Position numbers and translations under genes: made by a program
Shown here: in pieces, positions 1 through 9,653 of the stretch
Layout: each line of letters opens with the position of its first letter
How positions within the stretch are numbered: position 1 is the stretch's first letter
The notes under the pieces: model-generated
Databases searched by the model: none
The model's input: only the letters and a program-made list of their open reading frames with translations
Told to the model about the DNA's origin: nothing
Assembly (NCBI RefSeq): GCF_000755285.1
Contig: NZ_BBMK01000011.1
Coordinates: 1-61,372 of the forward strand
Direction: 5' to 3'
DNA from: Nonlabens ulvanivorans
Lineage (GTDB): Bacteria; Bacteroidota; Bacteroidia; Flavobacteriales; Flavobacteriaceae
DNA length: 61,372 nucleotides

Positions 1-1804
1 TCGCTGTTTGTGTTTAAATTGTCTCTTGTTCCATAGGTACTGGTGATGGTTTGCCCTTGTATGGTAAGTTGTATCTCGTTATTTGCCACCTTACTGGTTT
101 GTGCGGCATAGAAGCGATGTGTTTTACCACCACCACGTGCTGGTGGTCCACCTCTACCATCAAAAAATATAGCCGCTACTCCATGCTCATCGCATACTTC
201 TGATAGGGTTTCTTTAGTTTTTAAAATAGACCAGTTTGCTTTTAAATAACCACCATCTTTAGTACCATCAGAGAATCCCAACATGATGGTTTGTTTATTG
301 TTTCTAAAAGCAACATGCTTTCTATAGGCTTCTAGTTCAAATAACTGCTCCATAGTTGCTCGAGAATCATCCATTCCTTTCATGGTCTCAAATAATGGAA
401 TAATGTCAAAGGTGATGTCTCTATTTTCCCATCCACACCATCTGAAAAGTGCAAACACATATAGAACGCTATACACATCTTCAGAATTACTGATGATATA
501 GCGGTTACAACCTTGTTCTCCATTATTTTCTTGAATGGTGGACAGCTGCGAGATATTGACAATGGTATCTTTTACGATGTCTTCATCAAAATCATTAGGC
601 TCTAGTGAAATTGATTCTTGCAGTAAGATATCAATCAACTGTTGCTGGGTAAGTTCTTCTATAGATTCTTTAATGTATCCATACTTTTTAAGTACGGCTT
701 GCATCACTACCGTATGCATACTGTGATCCTGACGTATGTCTATGGTTGCAAAATGGGTTTTAAAAATCTTTACTTTATCTATAAACAGGTCTAGATCTTT
801 TAAATAAAGCCCGTGATAATTTGCTACTAATAGTTGCCTAATATGTATTAAAGGTTCTATAATATCTTGATAAGCCACATGCACGTTTGCATCAAACATG
901 GCTTCATATAACTTGTTTTTTAAATTTGATATAGGATCTAGTATTTCTTTAAACTGAGCTTGCGTTGTAATTCTTTAAGCTCGTTATAATAGCATTTCAT
1001 AAGTGTCACGCGCAGTTCATTCATGACCTCTTTTGTAATCGATGCGGTGACAAATGGGTTTCCATCACGATCACCACCTGGCCAGAAACCTAGTTTTACA
1101 ATGTCGTGATTATCAAATTGTGCATTTCCAACACTAGATTTTATATGGGTATACATCTCGCCTATCGCATCATAATAGACGTGTCTTAAGGTGTGAATGA
1201 TATTTTTTGCCTCGTCTAGTGGTGTAGGCTTTTTAGAATTGACTAAAGATGTAAGTCCTAGCTGTTGTAATGAGACATCAATCTCATCTATATTATTATC
1301 ATTGATAAGCGTTCTAAGATTAGTGATGATATCTAAAACCGCTGGTGTATAAAATTGTGTAGGATGTGCGGTTAATACAATACGTGCACTAAAGTTATTG
1401 AGCTGCTTTTCTATCGCGTCCCAAGAGTTATTTTTTTCAACTAATTGAAAATAGTCCTTAAGAGATAAAGAACTGCTGTGTTGTTGTAATTTAGGAAAGG
1501 CGGCATCTTCTACACTATCATATAAAACCACTTGTCGCTCTACATACTGAATGATTCTAAACATAAAATCGATGCGGTCTTGCTCTGTATGCAAGTCTGC
1601 AAATCCATTAAAGAATGCTTCTATGATCTCTTTAGGATTTAGTCCTTCTTTCAAGCCTTTTTGAGATTGCTCCATCAATAATGGTATCAACATACCTACA
1701 TTTTCAATATTACTGTAAGGCAAGTTTAAAAACAGGCTGTTATAAATATTGAACTTGTTTTGAACTGATTTTTTAAACTCGGCTATTCTATCTTGATCTT
1801 GCAT
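1..1804 (-). CDS. ppc: Phosphoenolpyruvate carboxylase, 3' end cut by window, frameshifted as read
   Basis: Carboxylates PEP to oxaloacetate (anaplerosis). The N-terminal part carries VLTAHPTQ with the catalytic His and the substrate loop GFWPGGDRDGNP; the downstream part, in another frame, carries MLGFSDGTKDGG and the glycine loop DGRGGPPARGGG, the Bacteroidota form of the HGRGG loop. The frame breaks near base 959, where the coding strand reads AAGCTCAG; one extra base (for example AAGGCTCAG) would join both halves. The start ATG follows an AT-rich leader, and the C-terminus lies outside the window. The family call is certain; whether the break is real is not. Confidence 0.93.
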
Positions 1805-1916
1805 AATTTCTCACTTTACTAATAGACGCTCCTATGCGTTTTATCTTATGTAAATATCGATGATTTAAGCTAGATTTTCGATTTTAAAAGGCGGCAGATT
1901 GTACAAAAATAGAGCA

Positions 1917-1953
1917 TAAAAAAATCCAGCTGTTTTAAATAACAACTGGATTT
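1917..1953 (-). terminator. Intrinsic terminator of the NAD(P)-binding protein gene
   Basis: Arms AAATCCAG and CTGGATTT, extended by a few more pairs across a short loop; on the minus strand the hairpin is followed by seven T. It lies just after the stop of the gene transcribed toward it. Confidence 0.8.
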
Positions 1954-1976
1954 CAATAATTGATATACAAGACTTA

Positions 1977-2621
1977 CTATGCGTGTGTCGCAGATATACT
2001 ATCTAAAGCCTCATTAATGAGTGTATCACCGTTGATGATTTCAAAGGTCTCATTGCTTGCTAGGTTATCAGTTAGACAAGTGGTTAATGTCATTGCGACA
2101 TCGTTGCGACTGATCTCTCCTTGTTTCCCTAAGCTTTTTTCTAAAGTAATATGATTTGTTAATGAGTCGTTGGTCAATGATCCTGGTCTTACAATCGTAT
2201 AATTAAGACCACTATTTTTCAAATACTCATCTGCATTATGTTTTGCTTTTAAATATTCTTTTAGTTCTGTCGCTTCTTCTGGGTTTTCTGCTCCTAGCGA
2301 ACTAAGCATAACAAATTTCTTGACTCCATTATTTTTTGAAGCGTCAACTAGTTTTTTTGCACCTTCTTGATCTACTTCAACAACTTTTTTTCCGCCAGAT
2401 CCTGCGGCAAATAATACTTTATCTATTGAATTATCAAAAGCTGGAGAAACGTCCTTTTCTAAATCTGCCAATACCGTATCGATACCTTGCGATTTAAAAT
2501 AATCTACTTGCTCTTGTTTCCTTACCATTGCGATAGGATTGTATTGAGAAGATTGATTTAAAAGGTTTACTATTTTCTTTCCTGTGGTACCATGTGCACC
2601 TGCTATTAATATATTTTCCAT
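1977..2621 (-). CDS. NAD(P)-binding Rossmann protein, NmrA/atypical SDR type
   Basis: 214 residues. The N-terminus ILIAGAHGTTGKK is a dinucleotide-binding Gly motif of the NmrA/YwnB/YhfK-like atypical short-chain dehydrogenases; the segment FVMLSSLGAENP and the later YTIVRPGSL are typical of this group, which often lacks a full catalytic Tyr-x3-Lys. Probably a cytosolic NAD(P)H-dependent reductase or redox sensor; the substrate cannot be told. It is divergent from the aldo/keto reductase gene and ends at its own terminator. Confidence 0.85.
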   Translation of the reverse strand: MENILIAGAHGTTGKKIVNLLNQSSQYNPIAMVRKQEQVDYFKSQGIDTVLADLEKDVSPAFDNSIDKVLFAAGSGGKKVVEVDQEGAKKLVDASKNNGVKKFVMLSSLGAENPEEATELKEYLKAKHNADEYLKNSGLNYTIVRPGSLTNDSLTNHITLEKSLGKQGEISRNDVAMTLTTCLTDNLASNETFEIINGDTLINEALDSISATHA

Positions 2622-2742
2622 GCTTCAATTTACTACTGTTTTAAGCCTGTACAAAGCTTTTAAGGTCGTTTAACTCTAGTTTAGTAGTAATTAACAAGGC
2701 TTTATAAGACCTTATCCTACGCGGCCTACTGGAACTACTTCT

Positions 2743-2750
2743 TATCTTTG
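2743..2750 (+). promoter_or_regulatory. Bacteroidota -7 box (TATCTTTG) of the aldo/keto reductase gene
   Basis: Exact match to TAnnTTTG, 22 bases before the ATG; a clear -33 TTG is not obvious. Confidence 0.6.
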
Positions 2751-2772
2751 TAAATCTTAAAAATAGCCATTG

Positions 2773-3675
2773 ATGAATACCATTAAAATAGCACCGCAGT
2801 TAGAAATTTCTAGAATCGTTTTAGGGATATGGAGATTGCTGGATTGGAACATGACAGACCAGCAACTATTGACTTACATAAAACAATCGATGGAAGCTGG
2901 CGTGACCACCTTTGATCATGCAGATATTTATGGAGATTATGAATGTGAGGCCGGTTTTGGGAAGGCGTTGCAATTAGAACCTTCTTTACGTTCCCAAATG
3001 CAACTTATTACTAAATGCGGTATCAAGTTGAAAAGCTCAAAATTCCCAGATCGCAGTGTTAAATACTATGACTATAGTAAGGAGTATATCATACAGCAGG
3101 CAGAACAATCTCTTCAAAATTTAAACACAGATTATATAGACGTTCTATTACTGCATAGACCATCACCATTTTTTAATCCTAACGAAGTTGCTGCGGCTTT
3201 TGATGAATTAAAAACAAGTGGTAAAGTAAATCACTTAGGCGTTTCTAATTTTACACCAGTACAATTTGAGTCTCTACAATCTTATATTAAGGAACCACTA
3301 GTCACCAACCAGATCGAAATCTCACCTGGACAACTGGAGCATTTTGAAAATGGCAATCTAGATTATTTAATAGAAAAACGAGTTTCACCTATGGCATGGT
3401 CGCCGCTAGGTGGTGGATCCTTATTGAATCCGCAAGATGAAAAATCACTGAGAATACATGATGCTATAGCACGAGTTGCTGCACGGATAGAAGAAACCAA
3501 TTTATCCAAAGTTATCTATGCCTGGACCTTAATGCATCCTTCACACATCATACCAGTGATCGGTACCGGTAAGATTTAGCGTTTAAAAGCGGCTGTTTCG
3601 GCATCAGATATCCGTTTAAATCTTGAACAATGGTTTGATATTTATACAGCCTCGTTAGGATCAGACGTTGCTTAA
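2773..3675 (+). CDS. Aldo/keto reductase, interrupted by an in-frame TAG
   Basis: NADPH-dependent oxidoreductase of the AKR superfamily, closest to the YdhF/COG4989 group. Visible motifs: FDHADIYGDYECE with the catalytic Asp/Tyr, LITKCGI with the Lys, LLLHRPSP with the His, and SPLGGGSL before the cofactor site. The ATG at 2773 is preferred over the TTG just before it. The frame meets TAG at 3577-3579 in the C-terminal motif GTGKI(stop)RLKAAV, where the family normally has Glu (GAG); it then stays open for 32 more codons to TAA, giving 300 residues. A single G-to-T change explains it, so this is a nonsense mutation or base error, unlike the indels elsewhere. Confidence 0.85.
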
Positions 3676-3745
3676 AATTACTTCTCACCACATCTGGTAA
3701 GATATTTTAGTGAACCTATAAAGTTATACTGGCTCAATGAATGAT

Positions 3746-3777
3746 TCTCATTACGCTTTCGCGAAAGCGTAATGAGA
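3746..3777. repeat. 32-bp perfect palindrome with the CGCTTTCGCGAAAGCG core
   Basis: The 16-bp core at 3754-3769 is extended by eight complementary bases on each side (TCTCATTA / TAATGAGA). It lies between two convergent genes and could act as a bidirectional terminator. Confidence 0.9.
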
Positions 3778-3789
3778 CATCAATTTTAT

Positions 3790-4367
3790 CTATAAATTTA
3801 AACTCAGGCCTACAATAATTTGCTGCGGTCTTGTGTCTAAAGTCCCCCCAATTGACCTAGATTAGAAAATTCGGCTTCATTTTCTGAAAGGCCTCTTTCA
3901 TAACGTACATCAATTCCGAGATTACCGATATTAACACCTACACCTATTTGTAATCCGATACTAAATTCTTCTTGCACGTCTTGTAAATCGACATCATCTA
4001 ATTCTGTGTCTAGAATGTATTGAAATGATGGACCAGCAAACACATGTAACGGGCCTATCACTTGAAAACCAACGAGTATTGGTGCGTCTAGTTTTTTAAC
4101 CTCTAGCGCACTACTGTCATAATCACTATTAAGTACCGTATAAGATAACTCTGGTCTTAAGTAAATAGGTCCTAAATCAAATTTACCAAAAACACCAAAG
4201 TGATACCCAAAATTCTCATCTGGATTATCGATAATCGTCTGACCGTTTTGAGATAAATCGCCGTTAGAACCATAATTTAATCCTGCCTTAATACCAAAAC
4301 CACCATCCTCTTGAGCCTGCACCATGGCAGCTGTTAAAAACATAATTGCAATAAATACCTTTTTCAT
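3790..4367 (-). CDS. Porin-like outer-membrane beta-barrel protein, frameshifted near the 3' end
   Basis: A signal peptide ending in MVQAQE is followed by alternating hydrophobic strands (GIKAGLNYGSN, YLRPELSYTV, VGVNIGNLGIDVRYE), typical of the small PorT/outer-membrane beta-barrel group of Bacteroidota. As read it stops soon after a run of six G (coding strand) at 3844-3849. With four G the frame continues through LGTLDTRPQQIIVGLSLNL to a stop at 3790, the expected C-terminal strand, giving about 191 residues. Located in the outer membrane; cargo unknown. Divergent from the MarR regulator gene. Confidence 0.85.
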
Positions 4368-4506
4368 AATTCTACTTTTTAAGTTGAAACTCTTCTATTA
4401 AAACGCATAATAAAGATACTTTATTCTCTTCATTGTTACAGTTGAAGTTATAGTTAACAAAAGTGTACTTTTTTGTAAGACCTTAACACAATTTAAGTCC
4501 TACAAC

Positions 4507-4521
4507 CTTAAGTTTGTTAAG
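4507..4521. promoter_or_regulatory. Candidate operator between porin and MarR genes
   Basis: Inverted repeat CTTAA-GTTTG-TTAAG, 32 bases before the MarR start in the divergent intergenic region. MarR proteins often bind short dyads next to their own gene. The arms are AT-rich, so chance is possible. Confidence 0.3.
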
Positions 4522-4553
4522 ACAATTATTCCCCATATTAATATTGTACGTGT

Positions 4554-4979
4554 ATGAAAGATTCTGAGATGCCGATTGCAAGACGTTTAGTAACCACATT
4601 AATAAAAAAAGGTACAGAAATGACAGAGTCTGTAAGCGAGATTGTTAAGAAAGAAGGTCTTACTATACAACAGTTTAATGTTTTACGTATTTTAAGAGGT
4701 CGCAAAGGAAAAGCAGCAAACCTACAAGATGTAAGTCGCAAGATGATTCACTCTAACAGTAATACCACTAGAGTCATTGATAAATTAATAGGTAAGCAAT
4801 ACGTACAGCGCAAGCAATGTCCATCTGACCGCAGACAGATCGAACTCACGATAACTGACAAAGGTCTTCAAGTCCTAGAGAATCTAGATGCTGATATCGA
4901 TGCAAGAGAATTATCCTTAATTGATAATCTTGATGAAAATCAAGTAAAACAAGTTCTAGAATTTCTTTCAAAACTCTAG
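4554..4979 (+). CDS. MarR family transcriptional regulator
   Basis: 141-residue winged-helix dimer. The recognition region (LTIQQFNVLRIL, then NLQDVSRKMIHSNSNTTRV) and the wing SDRRQIELTITDKG match MarR/YusO-type regulators, which usually release DNA on binding phenolics or on oxidation. No Cys sits near the N-terminus, so an OhrR-like thiol switch is unlikely. It is divergent from the porin gene, and an inverted repeat lies in between. The target is unknown. Confidence 0.9.
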   Translation: MKDSEMPIARRLVTTLIKKGTEMTESVSEIVKKEGLTIQQFNVLRILRGRKGKAANLQDVSRKMIHSNSNTTRVIDKLIGKQYVQRKQCPSDRRQIELTITDKGLQVLENLDADIDARELSLIDNLDENQVKQVLEFLSKL

Positions 4980-4997
4980 AACTATATTACAACGTAT

Positions 4998-5360
4998 TTA
5001 CTCTCCAGTATTATAGAAAAACTGTTCTCTCCATATTTTACCATCTCTAACCTCATAAACGGCTAACTCATTCATTTGAGTGCGTTGTCCGCTAGGTTTA
5101 TGCGTCGTATCCATCCAGAAACGAACCGTAAAGTGATTATCTGCAATAAGAGGTTCTGAAACCTTGTTGGCATGTACTTCAAAGTTCTCGTTCCACCACT
5201 CGCCTTTTTTTGCAAGACCTTCAAAACCTTGCACTTCCTTCATAGGTTCTACCATTTCTATGCTGGTAATTTCTGGGCTGTATAATTCTTGATAAGCTTT
5301 AGATTCTTCGTTATTGCGGCAATAAGCCACTAGCTGATTTGCAACTTGCTCTGTAGTCAT
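4998..5360 (-). CDS. SnoaL-like / NTF2-fold protein
   Basis: 120 residues with the cone-shaped NTF2-like pattern: N-terminal helix VANQLVAYCRNNEESKAYQELYS, then strands ending DGKIWREQFFY. This is a common small flavobacterial protein, often annotated as nuclear transport factor 2 family. Its ligand or reaction is not known. It converges with the MarR gene with only 18 bases between stops and has no visible terminator. Confidence 0.8.
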   Translation of the reverse strand: MTTEQVANQLVAYCRNNEESKAYQELYSPEITSIEMVEPMKEVQGFEGLAKKGEWWNENFEVHANKVSEPLIADNHFTVRFWMDTTHKPSGQRTQMNELAVYEVRDGKIWREQFFYNTGE

Positions 5361-5488
5361 AATTTAATAATTTGGTTGATTGCTTAAAGTTATAAAATTT
5401 CATGATATAAATTCTATCGTGTAGGTTATGAAATCATTAAAGGATTCTTGCTCATCTAGACCGCATGACCGACCTTTGTGATATGAAA

Positions 5489-6093
5489 ATGACAGCCGAA
5501 AAGAAATTTACTTTAGGTCTTAAACTACCTACTGATCCACGATGGGCAGACATTTCTACCATCAGCTTACAAGATATACTTACCGATCATGCTTTTTGTG
5601 AACAAAAGCGACCAGTAATATTATTTCCTTAATACAGCAATATTCTGAACGTGAAGGTATTGTAGAACACCTATCTCCTGTAGTGACTGAAGAATGGGGG
5701 GGACATTTTAGAATGGTTATTGCCATGCTTAAAAAACGTGGGCTTGAGCTAGGCCTACAACGTCAGGATGAATATGTAAAGAAACTCGTTAAAGGAAAGA
5801 AAAAAGGTCAAAGCCGTGATGGATACTTCCTAGATCAGTTATTAATATGTGCGATGATAGAAGCTCGTAGTTGTGAACGTTTTAAAACCTTATGGCAAAA
5901 TCTAGATGATGAAGAGCTACAAGAGTTCTATTATAAATTTATGGTGGCAGAGGCTTCTCACTACAAACTATTTCTACAACTTGCTAAAACACACTTCCCA
6001 GAAGATGAAGTAATGGAACGATGGAACTACTGGCTTGATTATGAAGCTAGCTTTATAGGTGACCTAGAAGTGCGTGGTGATCGACTGCATTAA
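5489..6093 (+). CDS. miaE: MiaE-type tRNA-(ms2io6A)-hydroxylase, frameshifted
   Basis: Ferritin-like diiron enzyme that hydroxylates the isopentenyl group of ms2i6A37 in tRNA. The first part, from ATG 5489 (or 5483), encodes KFTLGLKLPTDPRWADIS and breaks at an A4 run at 5603-5606; one more A gives FCEQKATSNIISLIQQYSE and joins the rest. The diiron ligands lie in EEW(G)H and EASHYKLF (ExxH). The first is spelled with seven G (5696-5702), giving EEWGGH, so the ExxH spacing is lost; four G would restore it. About 200 residues after correction. A GACCTTTG box lies only four bases before ATG 5483. Confidence 0.88.
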
Positions 6094-6183
6094 AATGAAT
6101 TAGACACCTAGGCATTTGAATCAAGTCATAAAAACGAAAGGTTTTAAATACCAAGCGACCATAATAATAGAATACATAAAAAA

Positions 6184-7233
6184 TTGAGTACAACTTCCTT
6201 TTTTTCAGATAGAAATTACCGTGTCGCATTGCGCTGGAGCATTGCCGTTATATATCTTATTATCATTGCTGGTGCTGTGGTGCGCATGACTGGATCCGGA
6301 ATGGGATGTCCAGACTGGCCGAAGTGTTTTGGCTATTACATACCACCTACTGAAGAAAGCCAACTCGAGTTCTCACCAGATACACCATATAAAAAAGGTA
6401 TGGTGATTATACATAAAGAAGAATTAAGAGTTGCTGTGGCAGATTTTATGGCACAAAGCACCTATAACGATGCAGACTGGAAACCGTATACTAAACACAA
6501 CTATGCCGTATTTAACGTCTACCACACCTGGACAGAATATGTCAACAGACTGATAGGTGCTCTAGGAGGATTAGTAGTTCTTATCATGTGTGTTTTCTCT
6601 TTAAAATACTGGAAAGACCGCAAAAAGATTACCATTTTAAGTATCGTCGCTTTACTAGCTATGTTAATTCAAGCGGTCATAGGTAAAATAGTTGTAGACA
6701 CCTTATTATCTCCTGTGCTCATTACCATTCACATGATTGTTGCGTTGTTGATAGTAGGTCTTTTGATTTATTTACTGCATGAGGTACAACCTACAGATCA
6801 TAGATATCAATCCAGTAAATCATTTTACAAAATATCAATACTACTTATTATCTTAACGCTAGTGCAGGTCGCATTAGGAACACAAGTCAGACAGTATCTA
6901 GACCATATGATAGATGAAATGGGATACCCATTTCTATCGATATGGCTAGAAGAAAGCGCGCCAGTGGTATTTTTAATTCATAGGTCTTTTTCAATTTTGT
7001 TAATAGCGATACATGCCTGGTTTGTATATAAAGCAATAAAAGTATTAGGACATCCACGATCCTATTATAGTTGGTTAATTGCCTTGTTACTTATCACTAT
7101 TTTCACAGGTGTATTAATGAACTATCTAGATTTCCCATTTGGTTCTCAAGCAGCGCACTTAGTGCTAGCTTCAATCATTTTAGGTCTTCAGTTTTATCTG
7201 ATGATGCGTTTAAAAAATGCAGTCAAAGTATAA
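6184..7233 (+). CDS. ctaA: Heme A synthase (COX15/CtaA)
   Basis: Integral membrane protein that oxidises the heme O methyl group to make heme A for cytochrome oxidase. About eight membrane helices. The N-terminal GAVVRMTGSGMGCPDWPKC carries the Cys pair loop. Candidate heme ligands are the His residues in ITIHMIVALL, FLIHRSFS and QAAHLVLAS; the site that is ExxHR in other CtaA proteins reads EYVNRLIG, with Asn, which I believe is usual for Bacteroidota. The start is TTG at 6184: no in-frame ATG lies upstream and the next internal Met is past the first helix. Confidence 0.92.
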   Translation: MSTTSFFSDRNYRVALRWSIAVIYLIIIAGAVVRMTGSGMGCPDWPKCFGYYIPPTEESQLEFSPDTPYKKGMVIIHKEELRVAVADFMAQSTYNDADWKPYTKHNYAVFNVYHTWTEYVNRLIGALGGLVVLIMCVFSLKYWKDRKKITILSIVALLAMLIQAVIGKIVVDTLLSPVLITIHMIVALLIVGLLIYLLHEVQPTDHRYQSSKSFYKISILLIILTLVQVALGTQVRQYLDHMIDEMGYPFLSIWLEESAPVVFLIHRSFSILLIAIHAWFVYKAIKVLGHPRSYYSWLIALLLITIFTGVLMNYLDFPFGSQAAHLVLASIILGLQFYLMMRLKNAVKV

Positions 7234-7281
7234 ATCTTAGACCATTAATTTTGAAATTAACCTATTAAATAGTGACGGATT

Positions 7282-7297
7282 CGCTTTCGCGAAAGCG
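7282..7297. repeat. Dispersed palindrome CGCTTTCGCGAAAGCG
   Basis: Exact 16-bp copy, intergenic, about 50 bases after the ctaA stop, without extended arms. Confidence 0.9.
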
Positions 7298-7353
7298 TAT
7301 AAAAAACATCTATATTTACCAAACATCATTTTCCACATACAGTAGGATAAACG

Positions 7354-7361
7354 TATCTTTG
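7354..7361 (+). promoter_or_regulatory. -7 box (TATCTTTG) of the pRiA4b ORF-3-like gene
   Basis: Exact TAnnTTTG match 20 bases before the ATG, the usual spacing for this phylum. Confidence 0.65.
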
Positions 7362-7381
7362 CCCACCTTAAAAAGTAAAAA

Positions 7382-7918
7382 ATGATTTATAGATTTAGAG
7401 CTATTCTAGATGCGACACAAGATGTTTTCCGTGATATAGAAATTGAAGGTAGCGCTAGTTTAGAAGACTTTCACAATGTGCTTACACAGAGTTTTCAATT
7501 ACCAGGAGATGAGATGGCTAGTTTTTATGCTAGTGATGAGGAATGGAATCAGAATGAAGAGTTCAGCCTTTTTGACATGAGTGAAGGCAGTAGTGCTTCT
7601 CGTACCATGGCAACTACTACTATAGAAGAAGTGGTGAGCAAGTCACAACCGCAACTAGTTTATATCTACGATTTTTTAAGTATGTGGACCTTCTTAATCG
7701 AACTGGCAGAAGTTGCTGGACCACAGGATGGCACAGCTTATCCACAGGTGATCTTCTCTATAGGTGAATTGCCTGATAGTGCACCAGATAAAGAATTTGA
7801 GGCAGATCCACGATTTGCAGACGAGACGGATGGCGATGAGGAATACCGTGGCGATATAGATGATGGAGATGATGATTTTTATGACGAACAAACTTTTGAC
7901 GATTACGACCTATACTAA
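7382..7918 (+). CDS. pRiA4b ORF-3-like / IS1096 passenger TnpR family protein
   Basis: 178 residues. The N-terminal domain MIYRFRAILDATQDVFRDIE and the patterns FASDEEW-like (FYASDEEWNQNEEFSLFD) and YIYDFLSMWTFLIEL are typical of the plasmid pRiA4b ORF-3 fold, whose name comes from mobile elements although it is a normal chromosomal gene in Bacteroidota. The C-terminus is a highly acidic tail rich in Asp, Glu and Tyr. No transposase or terminal repeat is nearby, so I see no mobile element here. Function unknown. The next gene starts six bases after the stop. Confidence 0.82.
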   Translation: MIYRFRAILDATQDVFRDIEIEGSASLEDFHNVLTQSFQLPGDEMASFYASDEEWNQNEEFSLFDMSEGSSASRTMATTTIEEVVSKSQPQLVYIYDFLSMWTFLIELAEVAGPQDGTAYPQVIFSIGELPDSAPDKEFEADPRFADETDGDEEYRGDIDDGDDDFYDEQTFDDYDLY

Positions 7919-7924
7919 AATACT

Positions 7925-8982
7925 ATGATCAACCTTTTCAACACACGTATTGAACAACTAGCACTGCACCGTGTAGGTAATAAAAATAAAGGCGAGTTGC
8001 TTTTAACATCTGCTGCGACCACTCCACTAGATGATGAACTACATGCCTTATTGAAAGAATTTTTCTTAAAGCCTTTTCGCTCAAAAGAAGAAACTTACTA
8101 CAGCTTCACGCACGAGCAAGATCTAGAGTTCCACGAATTGTATGCATTTGCAAAGTCAATCTTTAACACGCCTGCTTCCCTATTAGATAATTCTAAAAAG
8201 ATTGCAAAACAATTATATGAGCAAAGCGTGCATCCACATATAAGAAGTGGTGAGTTATACGTTTGTTATCTTGATAACGTCATGTTAGATAATAACAAAG
8301 TAGACGCCATAGGTATCTTTAAAAGTGAATTGAAACAAGATTTCTTGCAGTTTGAAGAAGGCGAGGATGATTTAAGAATCCTATTGCAACAAGGTGTCAA
8401 CTTAAACAAACTCGATAAAGGTGCTATTATTTTTAATACTGAAGAAGAGACCGGTTATAAAATTCTATCTGTAGATTCTAATCGCTATGATGCAAAATAC
8501 TGGCTGGAGAGTTTCCTAGGTGTTGATGTATTTGAGGATGAGAATTTCTTCACAAAGAAGTACCTAAAATTCTGTCAGGATTTTGCAAAAGAAGTTGTTT
8601 TACCTGCCGAAGATAAAAAGGAAGAAGTCATGTTTATGAATCGTTCCATGAACTATTTTGCAAAGAATGATGACTTTGAAGAAACTGCTTTTTTAAATGA
8701 AACACTGGACAATCCAGAGTTAATACCAGAGTTTAAAACTACAAGGTTGAGAAAGGACCTAAGTACAGTATTGAAGATGTATCTAACTTTCCTATTTCAA
8801 ATACCGCTGTAAGTGCTGCTCGTAAAGGGATAAAAAGCGTTATCAATCTAGATACCCATGTACAGATTAAAATGGACTTTACAAATCCAGAAAGTGCAGA
8901 AAAATATCTTGAAAAAGGTTGGGATGAAGAAAAACAGATGTATTATTATCTAGTATATTTCAATCGCGAAGAGAAAAAGTAA
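7925..8982 (+). CDS. Nucleoid-associated protein (NdpA/YejK-like), frameshifted
   Basis: Matches the 37-kDa nucleoid-associated family: N-terminal FNTRIEQLALHRVGNKNKGELL, GELYVCYLD, and C-terminal SVINLDTHVQIKMDF. It is thought to bind DNA or shape the nucleoid. The frame breaks at an A4 run at 8735-8738: the read gives EFKTTRLRKD, whereas A5 gives EFKNYKVEKGPKYSIED and runs on to TAA at 8980-8982. The corrected length is 352 residues, normal for the family. It is probably transcribed with the preceding gene and the small membrane gene that follows. Confidence 0.85.
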
Positions 8983-8987
8983 AAATC

Positions 8988-9176
8988 ATGAAAAAGAATT
9001 TTGCATATGTATTACTAGTCGTTGTTGTCGTTCTTATAGGCGTGCACGTCTCTCGTATGAACTTTAACGATTTAAGTTGGGAAGCAAATCAAAGTCCTTA
9101 TACAGGTCTTATTATCGCTGTCTTAATAGGAGTATTAGTTGCCGCAAGATTGATTAAAGGCGAGCCTAAAATATAA
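8988..9176 (+). CDS. Small two-helix membrane protein
   Basis: 62 residues: a first membrane helix (AYVLLVVVVVLIGVHV), a short loop with Trp, a second helix (GLIIAVLIGVLVAARLI) and a charged tail. No named domain is recognised. It starts five bases after the preceding stop and ends just before a strong terminator, so it is the last gene of this operon. Likely inner-membrane; role unknown. Confidence 0.7.
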   Translation: MKKNFAYVLLVVVVVLIGVHVSRMNFNDLSWEANQSPYTGLIIAVLIGVLVAARLIKGEPKI

Positions 9177-9201
9177 TCGTTTTGATTACTCAGGTACATA
9201 A

Positions 9202-9249
9202 ATACCGCATCTGGATAGCCAAGGCCTCTAGAAGCGGTATCTTTTTTTT
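9202..9249 (+). terminator. Intrinsic terminator after the small membrane gene
   Basis: Arms ATACCGC and GCGGTAT enclose a partly paired interior and are followed by eight T. Confidence 0.85.
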
Positions 9250-9271
9250 AAGTACAAGGTTTATGTATGCG

Positions 9272-9586
9272 CTAAGAATTAAAATTCTCATTACCCCCCC
9301 ATAGATCTAGACTTCTTAAAATGGATTCTAGTGAGCAACCTTTCTTAGTTAATTGATACTCTACTTTAGGAGGAACTACTGGATATATTTTTCGACTTAT
9401 TAATCCATCTTTCTCTAGCTCTCTTACAGATTGGGTAAACATCTTATTAGAAATTTCTGGAATATGTTTTTGTAAAACACCAGACCTCAAAGGTCCTTCT
9501 AACAAATGAAATAAAATTAAAGGCTTCCATTTAGTGCCTATTAATGTCATGGTATAATGTAAAGGACAGGTAATTTCTTTGTTCAA
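9272..9586 (-). CDS. HxlR family winged-helix regulator
   Basis: 104 residues. CPLHYTMTLIGTKWKPLILFHLL carries the near N-terminal Cys and the GxKW signature of HxlR proteins (YodB, HxlR, QorR), which often sense aldehydes, quinones or thiol stress through that Cys. ISNKMFTQSVRELEKDGLI is the recognition helix region and VEYQLTKKG the wing. The C-terminus contains a G7 run (coding strand, 9294-9300) read as WGGNENF; with G4 it would be WGNENF, still in frame. Divergent from a VOC enzyme gene, its likely target, with two dyads in between. Confidence 0.9.
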   Translation of the reverse strand: MNKEITCPLHYTMTLIGTKWKPLILFHLLEGPLRSGVLQKHIPEISNKMFTQSVRELEKDGLISRKIYPVVPPKVEYQLTKKGCSLESILRSLDLWGGNENFNS

Positions 9587-9611
9587 AATAAATATTTATA
9601 TTACTGAAAAT

Positions 9612-9653
9612 GAGTAATTAACTCTTTTAGTTAGGTATATTACTTTTAAGTAA
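9612..9653. promoter_or_regulatory. Two dyads in the hxlR/VOC intergenic region
   Basis: GAGT-AATTA-ACTC (9612-9624) and TTACTT-TT-AAGTAA (9640-9653). The second resembles the TACT...AGTA operators of HxlR proteins. Both lie between the divergent starts, placed to control both genes. Confidence 0.5.

Noticed and set aside
7382..7918. Mobile element suggested by the IS1096 / pRiA4b family name
   Set aside because: No transposase, terminal repeats or target duplication flank the gene.
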